Counted from the first letter of the stretch, positions 1-9,509 are shown. The stretch is 64,000 nt of DNA from Ignavibacteria bacterium (GCA_016707005.1 JADJIQ010000002.1:620001-684000); one strand, 5' to 3'. Made by a program: numbers and translations. Notes: generated from the sequence alone by a model not told the origin.

Positions 1-378
1 ACTTGAACCGGCTGTGCCGATACGCAGCTGGCTTGCAGTTGTATCCCACAAGAAATTTGCCGAGCCACGCAGCGTAACCGCATCTGCGTCCAGGTAGGCT
101 ACTTGCTGTGGAGCAAGATTCAGCTGTGGGACGAGTGAGAACGACATCGATTGCGTTAGCCGATTGAACCGCATCACTTCTGATCCTACTCCGATCGATG
201 GCTTTGAAGCTGGAAAGACGATCGAGTACGATGTGGTTACCGCACTGGGGTCGATCGTTACCGTATTCCCAGTCGCAGCGTCTTCAAGCCGAATCGCATT
301 GAACGTCTCGATCGATTGGCATAGAACCACAGCAGGGGCTGCGAGGCTCATTAGAAAGGCAAGGGCAATGTTTTTCAT
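1..378 (-). CDS. Secreted tail-fibre-like protein, N-terminal part only (runs off the left edge)
   Basis: I translated this reading frame directly. It opens at an ATG (376-378) preceded by GGAG, encodes a signal peptide ending in LCQS, and stays open for 126 codons to the window edge, so the C-terminus is missing. The sequence matches the N-termini of the next two genes closely: SIETFNAIRLED, a segment like TSYSIVFPAS, then LAPQQVAYLDADAVTLRGS and LWDTTA. It is therefore a third tandem paralogue of the same secreted family. The function is not known. By analogy with its neighbours it should continue into a GIGT..P motif and a tail-fibre-like C-terminal domain, but that part is not visible here. 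Confidence 0.85.
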   Translation of the reverse strand, partial: MKNIALAFLMSLAAPAVVLCQSIETFNAIRLEDAATGNTVTIDPSAVTTSYSIVFPASKPSIGVGSEVMRFNRLTQSMSFSLVPQLNLAPQQVAYLDADAVTLRGSANFLWDTTASQLRIGTAGSS

Positions 379-437
379 GCGTTATTCTCCATTCACTCAA
401 CTTCGATGTTACAAATGTTGCCGGCAGATACGGATCA

Positions 438-1586
438 TCAGTGACCGTAACAGATCCAGCGAGTGCCGCTCCAGATGAACATGTCAGCTTGTTTGTCGTG
501 CTTATTGCAATTCAGGACATTCGGACCACCAAGAAAGACTGGCTCAGGACCTGCATACTCGATCGCAAGGATCTGACCAACAACCCTGCCATTCGTTAGA
601 AAAACATTCGGAATTGCGTCTGCATAACGTGGGGGCGTACCTATCAACGGAATGGTGTTCGTTAGATAGACAAACGCAGAATTGTTTGTCTCCACCGTGG
701 TATTACCAGGCGACGTACTTGCAGTTCCTGACGTAAATCCAATGGTTGAACTATTCACATTGGACGTCATGATCCAGCGTTGTTCAGCGGCTGAATAGAT
801 GAACGTAGAGGTACCCTTTGGGCGAATGGAAAGGTCTCCTGTCTCACTTGTTTTAAACCGACAGGTGTCAGTTGAGGCAGAAGACTCATTGACGATAACG
901 ATGTTAAATCCTGTGGCATTGTACAATTGAATCAATTTCCCATTACGGCCACCAACGAGGCCAGTAATAGCCACATCTTGAGTAGTCGTAGATCCAATAC
1001 GTACCATTCCAGCCTTGTTCCCATTCCCGAAGTCCATGTTGTTGGTGGAAAGCGCAAGTGCTGCTGTATAGTTCAACTCCCTGATCGAGAAGTCTCCCTT
1101 AACATCAAGTGCTGTTGTAGGAGAAGCGGTACCGATCCCAACGCTTCCTCCCACAAAGGTTGCAACGGGCTGGCTTGAAGGAGTGGTTCGTGAGATCGAG
1201 AGAACCGATCCAGGAGCAGACTTAATGAGAGACATCCTGTTAGCAACAGTATCCCACGTAAAACTATTCGTCCCACGCAGAGTAAATCCATCGCTATCTA
1301 GGTACGCCACCTGCTGTGGCAACATGCCCAGGTTTGGAACAGGAGCGAACGCCATGGACTGCGTGAATCTGTTAACGAACAGTCCTGTATTCACAGGCCC
1401 TGAGAGCAACGGCGCTGGCGGAAGATTCAAGGTGTAGGAGTTTGCCAAGCCTGAGGTAGTGAGTTCAAGCAGATTACCTGTTGTCTCATCTTCAAGGCGA
1501 ATGGTGTTAAACGTCTCTACAGACTGAGCCAAAACGGTAGCGGTGGACAGTACCGTCAGCAAACCGAGAATGATAGGTTTCATCAT
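438..1586 (-). CDS. Secreted tail-fibre-like protein (GIGT..P family)
   Basis: This 382-residue protein starts with a signal peptide (residues 1-20, ending VLAQ); either of two adjacent ATGs could be the start. Residues 25-110 hold the family N-terminal domain (TFNTIRLED, QQVAYLDSDG, TLRGT). GIGTASPTTALDVKGDF at about 150-166 is the motif found in phage tail fibres and S74-type proteins. Residues 205-280 (TGLVGGRNGKLIQLYNATG, IVNES, DLSIRPKG, RWIMTS) resemble a domain common in phage tail-fibre and virion proteins. The protein ends in FIWSGTRWICYGH. It is a tandem paralogue of the genes on both sides, with a 15-nt gap to the one upstream. A surface adhesin or fibre role is an inference; no enzymatic motif or T9SS sorting domain is visible. 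Confidence 0.85.
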   Translation of the reverse strand: MMKPIILGLLTVLSTATVLAQSVETFNTIRLEDETTGNLLELTTSGLANSYTLNLPPAPLLSGPVNTGLFVNRFTQSMAFAPVPNLGMLPQQVAYLDSDGFTLRGTNSFTWDTVANRMSLIKSAPGSVLSISRTTPSSQPVATFVGGSVGIGTASPTTALDVKGDFSIRELNYTAALALSTNNMDFGNGNKAGMVRIGSTTTQDVAITGLVGGRNGKLIQLYNATGFNIVIVNESSASTDTCRFKTSETGDLSIRPKGTSTFIYSAAEQRWIMTSNVNSSTIGFTSGTASTSPGNTTVETNNSAFVYLTNTIPLIGTPPRYADAIPNVFLTNGRVVGQILAIEYAGPEPVFLGGPNVLNCNKHDKQADMFIWSGTRWICYGH

Positions 1587-1601
1587 GAGTGTGTTCCTCG
1601 A

Positions 1602-2729
1602 TTAGTGCCCGTAGCAAATCCACTTCGTGCCGTTCCAAACCCAGAAATCTGCTTTCTTGTCGTGCCAGACACATTGTTCAATGTTGTTTCCACCGATAAG
1701 TACCTCTTCTGTTCCACCGTATTCTACGGCAAAGATTTGCCCTACAACACGTCCGTTCTCGAGACCGACGTTATATCCCCTTCGCGGTATGGGAAAATTG
1801 CATTCCACATACATATAGGCGCTTAGGTTAGTAGGGACGATCTTGTTCCCGGCCGTGATCGTATGCCTTCCAGACGTGAGTCCAATGGTGGAGCTGTTCA
1901 CGTTGGAAGTCATCACCCAGCGTTGCTCTGCCGTTGAGTACGTGAATGTTGATGTACCGCGGGGACGAATTGACAGGTTACCCACCGAACTGGTTTTGAA
2001 TCGACACGTATCAGTCGAATTCGCTGATTCGTTTACGATCACTATGTTTCGTGACGTGGCATTGTAGAGTTGGATCATCTTCCCGCTTCGCCCGCCAACA
2101 AGCCCCGTGAGATTTATGTCAGAAGCCAGGTTTGTTGCGATCCGAACGAATCCGATCTTGTTTGTATTCCCGAAGTCTACGTTATGGTTGTTGACTCCAA
2201 GCGCACCGGTGAAACTCAGCTCGCGTACACCAAAGTCTCCATTGATATCAAGCGTTGCCTGAGGAGTGCTGGTGCCTACGCCTACGTTGCCCCCTTCAAA
2301 AGTTACGAGAGGGCTGGAAGATGCAGGGCTACGCGTTACGCTTAGAACCGGACCTGTGCCTGAGGACGCAATTGTGAGCTTCGTCTCCAATGTATCCCAC
2401 AACATCTGTGAAGAGCCTCGCAGGGTTGTTCCATCCGCATCCAGATATCCGATCTGCTGCGGAGCAAGATCGAGTATGGGAATCGGGGAAAATGTCAGCA
2501 GCTGGGTATTCCTATTAAAGATGAGTGCCTGCTGCGTTGGTCCGGCTGAGGGCCAGGTGCTTGGAAACACGAGAGAGTACGAGGTACTCAAGGCCGACGG
2601 ATTTAACGTAGCCGTGTTTCCCGATGTGCTTTCTTCCAACCGAATGGAACCAAAGGTCTCAACCGATTGACCGAGCATGAAAGCCGGAGTAGTCAGCAAT
2701 ACTGCTACAAAGACAAAGATGCGCTTCAT
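1602..2729 (-). CDS. Secreted tail-fibre-like protein (GIGT..P family)
   Basis: I chose the ATG at 2727-2729 because AAGGGA lies 6 nt upstream and a signal peptide (MKRIFVFVAVLL, cleavage near MLGQ) follows at once; a longer in-frame extension to 2786 lacks these features. The product is 375 residues and nearly co-linear with its downstream paralogue: IRLEESTSGN, QQIGYLDADGTTLRGS, GVGTSTPQATLDINGDF, LTGLVGGRSGKMIQLYNATS, and an end in FWVWNGTKWICYGH. The 72-bp spacer upstream contains TATATTTA, one base off the TAnnTTTG promoter element, so a transcript might start here. Function is unknown; a fibrous surface protein is inferred from the tail-fibre-like segments. Confidence 0.85.
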   Translation of the reverse strand: MKRIFVFVAVLLTTPAFMLGQSVETFGSIRLEESTSGNTATLNPSALSTSYSLVFPSTWPSAGPTQQALIFNRNTQLLTFSPIPILDLAPQQIGYLDADGTTLRGSSQMLWDTLETKLTIASSGTGPVLSVTRSPASSSPLVTFEGGNVGVGTSTPQATLDINGDFGVRELSFTGALGVNNHNVDFGNTNKIGFVRIATNLASDINLTGLVGGRSGKMIQLYNATSRNIVIVNESANSTDTCRFKTSSVGNLSIRPRGTSTFTYSTAEQRWVMTSNVNSSTIGLTSGRHTITAGNKIVPTNLSAYMYVECNFPIPRRGYNVGLENGRVVGQIFAVEYGGTEEVLIGGNNIEQCVWHDKKADFWVWNGTKWICYGH

Positions 2730-2801
2730 GCAATTCCCTTCAAATTTTACTAGAGTAAATATACCTAGTTCTTGTGGAAAAGTCACACAAAAAATACCTC
2801 G

Positions 2802-3626
2802 TCATGTGCCAACCCTCCAAATCACTCCGCCGCGCACCAAAAGACTGTTCCACGCCGTGGGATCGGAGACAACAGGTGTGGCCCCCTGAATGATCAAAAA
2901 TGGAGAAATCAGCTGACTGGTATATCCAAAGAGTCCTGTCATAATGTCAGTTCCAAAACCGATCTGGAATCCCACCCTCGGTCTCATGTCAGGACTAGTA
3001 GGGTATTTAATGCTGGTATTGGGGAATCCTGGCTCCTCCCCCGTTTCTACGCCATCCGGCAAGGTTTCGTGTTGCCACACATAAGAATTCGTGCTCAAAG
3101 GCAAGTCTAGAAATGGGCCACCCAACACAAAGAACCCCCTGCTTCCGATGCTGTATTTTGCATTCAGCATGATTGAGCCATAAAGAGTGGAGGCGTTCGA
3201 TTCAAATGTTGCGTTGTACGTGTAGACGCCGTCTGATACGGGCGCTACTGATGAACTCGATGAGTATCGATAATCCACGCCAAGGTTGAGCATGATTCCA
3301 AGGGGGCTTCTGTACGCTCTGTATTCCAGACTTGGCAAGAAGGCAATGCCGTAACCAAATCCACCCTGAGTCTGAGCGATAGCTTTCGGGGAATCAGGAG
3401 CTGTACCACCGATGTACTGAACCGTCAACGTGCCAAATCCGAGAGCATAGTGACCTGAGATCGAAGCACCCAACCACCACTCTTCTTTGATGATCAAACT
3501 GTCGAGTGGCAGTTCCACTCCTTCCGTAGACGAGCCGGATACAAGCTGTGCAAAAGCCTCTCCAGCCAAAGGCATCGTGAAAACGATGACGGCAATAAGG
3601 AGACGATATCTGAAGCCTAGCTTCAT
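2802..3626 (-). CDS. Predicted outer-membrane beta-barrel protein
   Basis: A 274-residue protein with a signal peptide (cleavage near GEAFAQ) followed by alternating amphipathic strands rich in Gly, Tyr and aromatic residues: WWLGASISGHYALGFG, LGVDYRYSSSSS, PRVGFQIGFG, and a last strand GGVIWRVG. This is the usual look of a PorT/OprF-type barrel. Its ATG overlaps the stop of the upstream gene (ATGA, 4 nt), so it is probably translationally coupled as the last gene of a five-gene unit starting at 9504. A barrel encoded with large secreted proteins could anchor or assemble them, which is inference. It resembles in kind, though not clearly in sequence, the barrel encoded at 61230-62063. Confidence 0.7.
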   Translation of the reverse strand: MKLGFRYRLLIAVIVFTMPLAGEAFAQLVSGSSTEGVELPLDSLIIKEEWWLGASISGHYALGFGTLTVQYIGGTAPDSPKAIAQTQGGFGYGIAFLPSLEYRAYRSPLGIMLNLGVDYRYSSSSSVAPVSDGVYTYNATFESNASTLYGSIMLNAKYSIGSRGFFVLGGPFLDLPLSTNSYVWQHETLPDGVETGEEPGFPNTSIKYPTSPDMRPRVGFQIGFGTDIMTGLFGYTSQLISPFLIIQGATPVVSDPTAWNSLLVRGGVIWRVGT

Positions 3627-4954
3627 CGGATGAGTTGCCCCTTAAGCACTACGCGAGACTGCTCTTGAATCGAAACGTCGTTAATGGGAATCGCTATCAG
3701 AACGATGTTATAGAGTCCTTGTGAGGCAACCGCCGGAGCTTTGAAGTAGGCTCTATAGGCAACTCCCTTGGGATACTCTTTATCGATGATAGGACGACCT
3801 GCTTCATCAACGAGGTTTGCGATCAATCTGCCCCCTAGATCAAAGACACTTCCTGTAAGACGAACTCGATCATCAATGTTGAATCGAACAGCAGTACCAT
3901 TGGAGAAAGGATTCTCTAGAAGTACTGCATTTGAGATGATGGCATTAGGAACACGAATGAAGATCGTGTCGATGGCAACAGTATCACCGCCATAATACGA
4001 TTGAAACTCCCCCATCAATCGATAGGCATACTGTTCGCGTCGGAACTGAACCGAATCGAGATAGCCGTTTCGAGATTGAGGTCGAAGACATCTGCAGGAC
4101 TTTAGGGACGCGTCTACGTTATAGTTGAGTCTCGGTATGGGTTGAAAATTCAGAACCGTAGGATCTCGTTGGTTCACTAGAGTCTTCTCAATCCAATAGC
4201 CTTTATAGCAGTGCTCATCGGTCACATCAAAACCAAGTTCAACTTGTAGGTCACCGATGTAGACGCCTCGAAAATCGAATACCCCGTTACAGGAATCGGG
4301 CGGAGGGGGCTCTGAAATGTATTGCACATTAGAGCCGAATGGCACGTTGTCATGTTTCACATACCAAACATTGCGTGTTAAGCCAACACCAGTTACGCTG
4401 TCATGATCGGCCTTGAATGCCATCGCGAGTTGACGTTCATCGGAAATGAACGTAACCGTGTCGCTGAGAAATGATCCGTCATTTGTAGAGAGAGTGAATC
4501 TCCCGATAAGAACGGAGTCTCCGACATTTGCGATCCGTACGCAGTCGCTCACCGAGTCTGGACACAGCAGCATTACACTCATTCGCTGCGCAAACACTTC
4601 CGGCTCCAAGTGATAGACTGAGGAGTTGGAAGCGAGATACGGGCCCATCGGTGTTAGCTGCGATGAAGGATTCTCATAGGAAAAGGTATGCACAGCCGGG
4701 TCGATCCCACCAGTCAATGACAGACTTGGGACTTCAATGCGGAACGTACCATTGGCAACAAAGTCCCATTGCGGATCCAATTTCTTTAACCAGATCTCAA
4801 ATGTTGTGGTATCGGGACGAGGATCGAGTAACGGACGAAGAATGACGTTACCCAATGGTGTCTGTGCGAAGATGGGTCCACACCAAGACGCAGCGATCAT
4901 CACAAGGATAAGCGCGACAATCTTGGAATGCGAACGGTCAACGAGGGACAACAC
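3623..4954 (-). CDS. Secreted protein with a probable T9SS-type C-terminal sorting domain
   Basis: This 443-residue protein begins at a GTG that overlaps the upstream gene by 17 nt. Its signal peptide is preceded by a polar stretch (MLSLVDRSHSK) and cleaved near PIFAQ. Residues 40-330 form an unrecognised, Cys-containing beta-rich region. The last ~110 residues (ENPFSNGTAVRFNI, GSVFDLGGRLIANLVD, SQGLYNIVLIAI) follow the plan of T9SS type A sorting domains: an N-P-F opening, a G-x-L strand and a GLY..V strand, although the end is a little atypical. It sits inside a coupled operon between a dockerin-ended protein and an outer-membrane barrel. Likely a surface-exported cargo protein of unknown role. 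Confidence 0.65.
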   Translation of the reverse strand: MLSLVDRSHSKIVALILVMIAASWCGPIFAQTPLGNVILRPLLDPRPDTTTFEIWLKKLDPQWDFVANGTFRIEVPSLSLTGGIDPAVHTFSYENPSSQLTPMGPYLASNSSVYHLEPEVFAQRMSVMLLCPDSVSDCVRIANVGDSVLIGRFTLSTNDGSFLSDTVTFISDERQLAMAFKADHDSVTGVGLTRNVWYVKHDNVPFGSNVQYISEPPPPDSCNGVFDFRGVYIGDLQVELGFDVTDEHCYKGYWIEKTLVNQRDPTVLNFQPIPRLNYNVDASLKSCRCLRPQSRNGYLDSVQFRREQYAYRLMGEFQSYYGGDTVAIDTIFIRVPNAIISNAVLLENPFSNGTAVRFNIDDRVRLTGSVFDLGGRLIANLVDEAGRPIIDKEYPKGVAYRAYFKAPAVASQGLYNIVLIAIPINDVSIQEQSRVVLKGQLIR

Positions 4955-7055
4955 TATTGTCTCTCAGGCGATTGTTCCAAGAATAGTTCCAGTCAAGCGT
5001 TGACACTACGCCGTCGAGATTTGTGTCAAAGATGCTGTATTGGTCGATGAGCTGACGGTTGACCCAAATACGGTCCATATCGCCACGGTCAATCCCTTCG
5101 GCAACCCTGATATCTGAATCGCCACCGTCAGTATTTCCCGCCGCAAGTCCAAAGAACCTTCTGCCTTCATAGGTAGAGATCAAACGCAATGATGCTGCGC
5201 CCCCTACCATCCCAGTGCCTTTTGTGAAGTCAACAGTTGTACGAACATTTGATCGGTCTACGAGGACCGGATCTTCAGTGATAACTGAAAGGTGATTACG
5301 ATGCCGAACAGCTAGGTGATAGAAACCAGCTGAGATGCCGGAAATGATCTTCGGGCGAAGTGTCTGTGGGTCAAGAAGTTTTCCGTCCTTTGTCAGCAAA
5401 ACGGTTTCTATCAATACGGGGGCACCGTTGGAGAAAGCGTCGTTACGGAACTCAACAGTCACCCAATCGACAATGCTATCACCAACGGCGATGGCAGTAT
5501 CTCCGACCAACACATTATCGAGAGAATACGGATAGATACGAGGCGCTACCTCAGGAACTAGTCCGAGCTGAGCAAGATCCGTGGACATCGTTGGAGCAAC
5601 GGAGTCGCCTGTTGCACGCATGGCACCTTCTAGAATCACTCGGGCATTCAAGACCCAGATCGGACCTGTGGAGAGACCAATGGCATAGTCGCCACTGGCG
5701 CGGATGAACTGTGACGAAGAATACTGCCACATGGAGAATTGATCATTACTGCGCGTGGTTGGTGTGCGTGAGAAACCGTACGGCTGATAACTGCCATCGA
5801 AGTACCGCAGGAGAACAAGTTGGTCTTCGCGTCCGCGGAGTACTGGAATCGTCTCGATGACTGATGGCGGTTCGAAGGTGGTATCGTTGCGTGCCCTCCA
5901 GCCCCATTCCATTGTAAGATCGTATGAGCTGTCCGGAACAACTTGTCCAACTGCCGTCAATGCGGTGAACTGCATAAAGCGGTCCACTTTGAAGAGAATG
6001 TCATCCAAAGGAAGTGGCGTATTCTTCGGCTTCATCCTCAATCGAAGGTTGCGTACAGCTCCTTGATCGATAGCCCGAGGGAACTTGAGTGAAGCGAATT
6101 CATGGTTCATTCGCATCGACCGGCCTATCACGACATTTGTACGCTCCATTGTTCCATTGATCTCAGGCCAACGCGGACCATATACCGGATCCTTCTGCGA
6201 GGTATAGAAGAGTGTATGCCGAAGACTGTCACTCTCTTCTGTGTACAGATGTGCATTGATGATGAGTGAGTCATTCACCCAACCATCTCGCGTGAGGACC
6301 ACTCCAGCACGTGCATCTTGAACGAGATGAGCTGTTGCTGTCTGCGAGCGCATGAATTCAGGACCTGTTCGGATCAAGGAATCACCATAGTACCGCAGGT
6401 TGATCCGTTGATCGATAGAGAGCTCATCGTTGAGTGACCCACCTGCTTGACGCCACACCCAGGTATCGCGTTGCATTGCGAGGTTGTCCTGAGACGTTAC
6501 ATTGAGCTGACCTTGCTGAAGGTCGAGACCTTCAACGATGCGCAGGCCGATGCCTCTCGTAACAACAGCACCGCTATCATTGATCAATTCAAGAATTGGG
6601 ATCGTACCACGTCCGGCAATGTCCTGCAAAGAATCACCACGCAATTTCATCGTTCCGTCTCTACGCCCGGGATTGATAAGCCCTTCATGCCGAAGGGTTC
6701 CGTTTGTCTCTATCCACGTTAGTGGCGACACTTCAAACACCACAGTGGTATCGGCAGACCAGAACAACCGTGTGGAAACAACAGGGCGAACTGGATCAAG
6801 GATCATCTTGCGAGACCGACCGCTGAATCTCACTTCCTCATAGGTGGTATGGGCCACGATCTGAGTATCAGCATTGTTGCGCAGATACTCAACTACGCCC
6901 TTGATCGTGTCCTGGGAGATCTTGGCATCTCCATAAATTTTCACGGTGCCGGAATTGTGGATCACGCCGTCGCTCATGAGCACACTTGGTTGCTGGGCAA
7001 CGGCGAGGCTGCACGCAAACACAACAACAACAATATAGGTGAGCACCGTCTTCAA
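4938..7055 (-). CDS. Secreted probable beta-helix protein with C-terminal dockerin-like domain
   Basis: The 705-residue product starts at a TTG overlapping the upstream stop (TTGA), followed by a typical signal peptide (MKTVLTYIVVVVFACSLAVAQ). The mature N-terminus, GVIHNSGTVKIYGDAKIS, resembles the starts of the next two upstream proteins and suggests a right-handed beta-helix. The final ~80 residues read NTDGGDSDIRVAEG, then DMDRIWVNRQ, DTNLDGVVSTLDW and NRLRDNSVVPR. This is the paired EF-hand-like arrangement of dockerin-type domains often found at the C-terminus of large Bacteroidota/Chlorobiota proteins; D-x-N-x-D-G-x(5)-D is intact in the second loop and weak in the first. Calcium binding and partner docking are inferred from the family. 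Confidence 0.65.
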   Translation of the reverse strand: MKTVLTYIVVVVFACSLAVAQQPSVLMSDGVIHNSGTVKIYGDAKISQDTIKGVVEYLRNNADTQIVAHTTYEEVRFSGRSRKMILDPVRPVVSTRLFWSADTTVVFEVSPLTWIETNGTLRHEGLINPGRRDGTMKLRGDSLQDIAGRGTIPILELINDSGAVVTRGIGLRIVEGLDLQQGQLNVTSQDNLAMQRDTWVWRQAGGSLNDELSIDQRINLRYYGDSLIRTGPEFMRSQTATAHLVQDARAGVVLTRDGWVNDSLIINAHLYTEESDSLRHTLFYTSQKDPVYGPRWPEINGTMERTNVVIGRSMRMNHEFASLKFPRAIDQGAVRNLRLRMKPKNTPLPLDDILFKVDRFMQFTALTAVGQVVPDSSYDLTMEWGWRARNDTTFEPPSVIETIPVLRGREDQLVLLRYFDGSYQPYGFSRTPTTRSNDQFSMWQYSSSQFIRASGDYAIGLSTGPIWVLNARVILEGAMRATGDSVAPTMSTDLAQLGLVPEVAPRIYPYSLDNVLVGDTAIAVGDSIVDWVTVEFRNDAFSNGAPVLIETVLLTKDGKLLDPQTLRPKIISGISAGFYHLAVRHRNHLSVITEDPVLVDRSNVRTTVDFTKGTGMVGGAASLRLISTYEGRRFFGLAAGNTDGGDSDIRVAEGIDRGDMDRIWVNRQLIDQYSIFDTNLDGVVSTLDWNYSWNNRLRDNSVVPR

Positions 7056-9127
7056 GGAATACCGATCTGTAGAACACCACCGTTATGTGCGGTAGCACCT
7101 GGCGTGAGTGAGAGATTCGGCGTGATGAAGGTTGACCCTTGGTAGACCACCAGGCCTCCATCAAGCGGTGAAGCGGTAAGATCCTGGGCTGAAACCGGCA
7201 ACAACGTGGCTCCGGCCCTATTCGCTACGAGAGCTACCTTGCTATCCGGGACGAGAGAGAATGTATTGAACGTTCCCGTGCTACCAAAGAGCAACGCTGT
7301 GTTGGGACTCGAGCCAAGGACTACGTTGGTTGCGAGACTATCTGCGAATGCTTCAGGGATTGCGTAATTGTCACTTGCACGTACATATCCCGTGTGTACC
7401 GTAAATCCATCAATGATGACTCGATCGATCGGCTCCGGCTCACGTGCTTCGTCCCATGTGAACGGGTTACTCCAACGCCCAGTTGCAACGGCCTTGAGTA
7501 CATCTCGACTCGCTCGTAGCAAGAGATCATTGCCATTATCAAGACGCAGGTTGTCAGCTCCTACATCCTGAATTCCAAAGAGTTCCACATAGCCCAAACC
7601 GGGGCCGCCGTTGGTTGGTGTGCGGACATACGTAGGTGGAACTGTTGGAGTGAGTTTGATCGCCCGTTCGTTTGGAATACCGTATGCATTATAAAGCTTC
7701 ATCAGACGTTCGGCGGTCTCCGGAGCCCACGTTGCAGGAATGTCCGTGGCCTTATATGCTGCACGTACCGTGGCTTTCCATTGGCCGAGGTATGTTACCG
7801 TGATCTTCCGGAAGACGTCTGTTGTGGAGTCGTATGCATTAGGACGAGTGATTGGACGAATGTCCATTGTGAGTTCCTGAGGTACAGTTACGTACTTCAT
7901 GAACGTATGCTCGTTATTATAGCGGTAAGGCACATTCGTGTCTGCGCTGGCAAGCACACGTCGGAATGCGCCTACAACCTCAGCATCGTCATAGTAGTAC
8001 GCTTCACCTAACGTAAGACTCATTCTGTGCGGAACGATCACCACGTCTGTATCATGCACGGATAATGTTGAGGCGACAAACACATCACCGTTCGACGTCT
8101 TCGTGCTCCGTGCTGTACGAAGATGACCATATGGATTGCTTGCAGATGTTGCCTGCATTACCTGTGGCTGTTGCAGGCCATCATAGTTCACGGTTGATGA
8201 CGTGTCAAAGACAGCGTTGGTAAAGGACGGTAATTGATTGATGTAGAGTCCCAATACATCAAGACGTGTCGAGTCTCCCATGAAAAATTGGGCACTATCA
8301 CTTGCACGCAGGTATAGGTTGGCAGTTGCCCTTACAATCACAGTATCGGCATCATCAGGGATCACGAACTGGCCATAAACAACTTCGACGTCAGCATTCA
8401 ATTCGCTGATATCCCAACCAGTAGTAAGCGATCCTTTACTGCGAATTCGTACTGGAGCTCGAGTAAAAGACCTAGACCCCCAATACATGTCTCCATCAAC
8501 GAGGAACTCACTCTGCGGATCACTATTGAACACACCTTCCATACGCACTTCATCACTGTCTCGCACTAACTTTGGCGAAAAGAGCAATGACAAATTGTTA
8601 TAGCGATTCACGGTGCCGCTCAACCCGTTCTCCTGTGTAACTACCTGCTGTGCGGTTCCATCGTAAATGAATGTTCCACGATAGGTTCGTGGACCGCTCA
8701 ACGAGATCACATAGTCCTTCCCAACAAAGACCGAATCTGGGATCAGCTTTGCAGCAGAGTCCGCCACCTCAAGATCCGTATAGTACCGTGCCTGAACACT
8801 TTGCGAATCGAGTGTGCGTTTGTACCGAACGAGACCAGGGACACGCCATGAACGGTCCTGGCCAAACGCGGTTGACAACGATGGATACCCATCAAGATCC
8901 GTGAACATGTTGTTCGCACCAGCGAACTCCACAACATTATTTGTGAATTCAGTATAGGCCGCAGCGTTTTTGAATTTTCCTGTATCGCTCTTGAAACGGA
9001 TCGTACCTGTATTTCGCACAGTACCCGTTCCGCGATTCTCGAGATGTTGCGCTAAGGCAACATTCCCCACCGTCGAGGTGAGGAACACTGCTACAACGAT
9101 CACGATATGAGATGGAAAGGGGCTCAT
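7052..9127 (-). CDS. Secreted probable beta-helix protein
   Basis: A 691-residue protein with a signal peptide (cleavage near NVALAQ). It continues HLENRGTGTVRNTGTIRFKS, a motif shared with the proteins on either side. The body is rich in Asp, Ser, Thr and Val with short strands and no catalytic motif I recognise. It ends in GGVLQIGIP, similar to the INIGQP end of the upstream 126-residue protein. The start ATG overlaps the upstream stop by 4 nt (ATGA) and the stop overlaps the downstream TTG start, so it is the second gene of a tightly coupled five-gene unit. Function unknown; a structural surface or matrix role is the simplest inference. Confidence 0.7.
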   Translation of the reverse strand: MSPFPSHIVIVVAVFLTSTVGNVALAQHLENRGTGTVRNTGTIRFKSDTGKFKNAAAYTEFTNNVVEFAGANNMFTDLDGYPSLSTAFGQDRSWRVPGLVRYKRTLDSQSVQARYYTDLEVADSAAKLIPDSVFVGKDYVISLSGPRTYRGTFIYDGTAQQVVTQENGLSGTVNRYNNLSLLFSPKLVRDSDEVRMEGVFNSDPQSEFLVDGDMYWGSRSFTRAPVRIRSKGSLTTGWDISELNADVEVVYGQFVIPDDADTVIVRATANLYLRASDSAQFFMGDSTRLDVLGLYINQLPSFTNAVFDTSSTVNYDGLQQPQVMQATSASNPYGHLRTARSTKTSNGDVFVASTLSVHDTDVVIVPHRMSLTLGEAYYYDDAEVVGAFRRVLASADTNVPYRYNNEHTFMKYVTVPQELTMDIRPITRPNAYDSTTDVFRKITVTYLGQWKATVRAAYKATDIPATWAPETAERLMKLYNAYGIPNERAIKLTPTVPPTYVRTPTNGGPGLGYVELFGIQDVGADNLRLDNGNDLLLRASRDVLKAVATGRWSNPFTWDEAREPEPIDRVIIDGFTVHTGYVRASDNYAIPEAFADSLATNVVLGSSPNTALLFGSTGTFNTFSLVPDSKVALVANRAGATLLPVSAQDLTASPLDGGLVVYQGSTFITPNLSLTPGATAHNGGVLQIGIP

Positions 9128-9504
9128 GGTTGGCCGATGTTGATCTCCCCGTCATTATTGAGATCGCCATCATTGTAGATCGTTCCATAGACATTCATCA
9201 CACCGGGGTCATACCTCCAGCATACTCCGTCCAAACCGATCGTCAGGTTCTGGGTGACAGTAACAAGGCAGTCTTTGAGCATATAGATACCACCAAAGAA
9301 GATCCTCACGTCTCCATTGAACACCACTTGAGCAGAATCAGCAACTCTGATCGTGCCTTCTCGATTTTCCGTCAGACCATTGACCTGAACAAGGGCCTTC
9401 TCCATGATATGGATAGTAGCCCCTCTATTAACAAGAGTCTGCGCATAGGTAGACGACCCTGCAATAAGGAGGAGGATAGGTATGATGGTAGTGAATCGCT
9501 TCAT
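9124..9504 (-). CDS. Small secreted protein, first gene of the beta-helix sub-operon
   Basis: The 126-residue product has a signal peptide (MKRFTTIIPILLLIAGSSTYAQ). Its mature start, TLVNRGATIHIMEKALVQVNG, parallels the N-termini of the two large downstream proteins. It ends in GTIYNDGDLNNDGEINIGQP, where DLNNDGEIN looks like a single calcium-binding loop. It may be a minimal version of the same fold, or a cap or subunit for the larger ones. The start is 5 nt downstream of the preceding gene's stop, and the stop overlaps the next start (ATGA). No known family was recognised. Confidence 0.65.
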   Translation of the reverse strand: MKRFTTIIPILLLIAGSSTYAQTLVNRGATIHIMEKALVQVNGLTENREGTIRVADSAQVVFNGDVRIFFGGIYMLKDCLVTVTQNLTIGLDGVCWRYDPGVMNVYGTIYNDGDLNNDGEINIGQP

Positions 9505-9509
9505 GCTTT

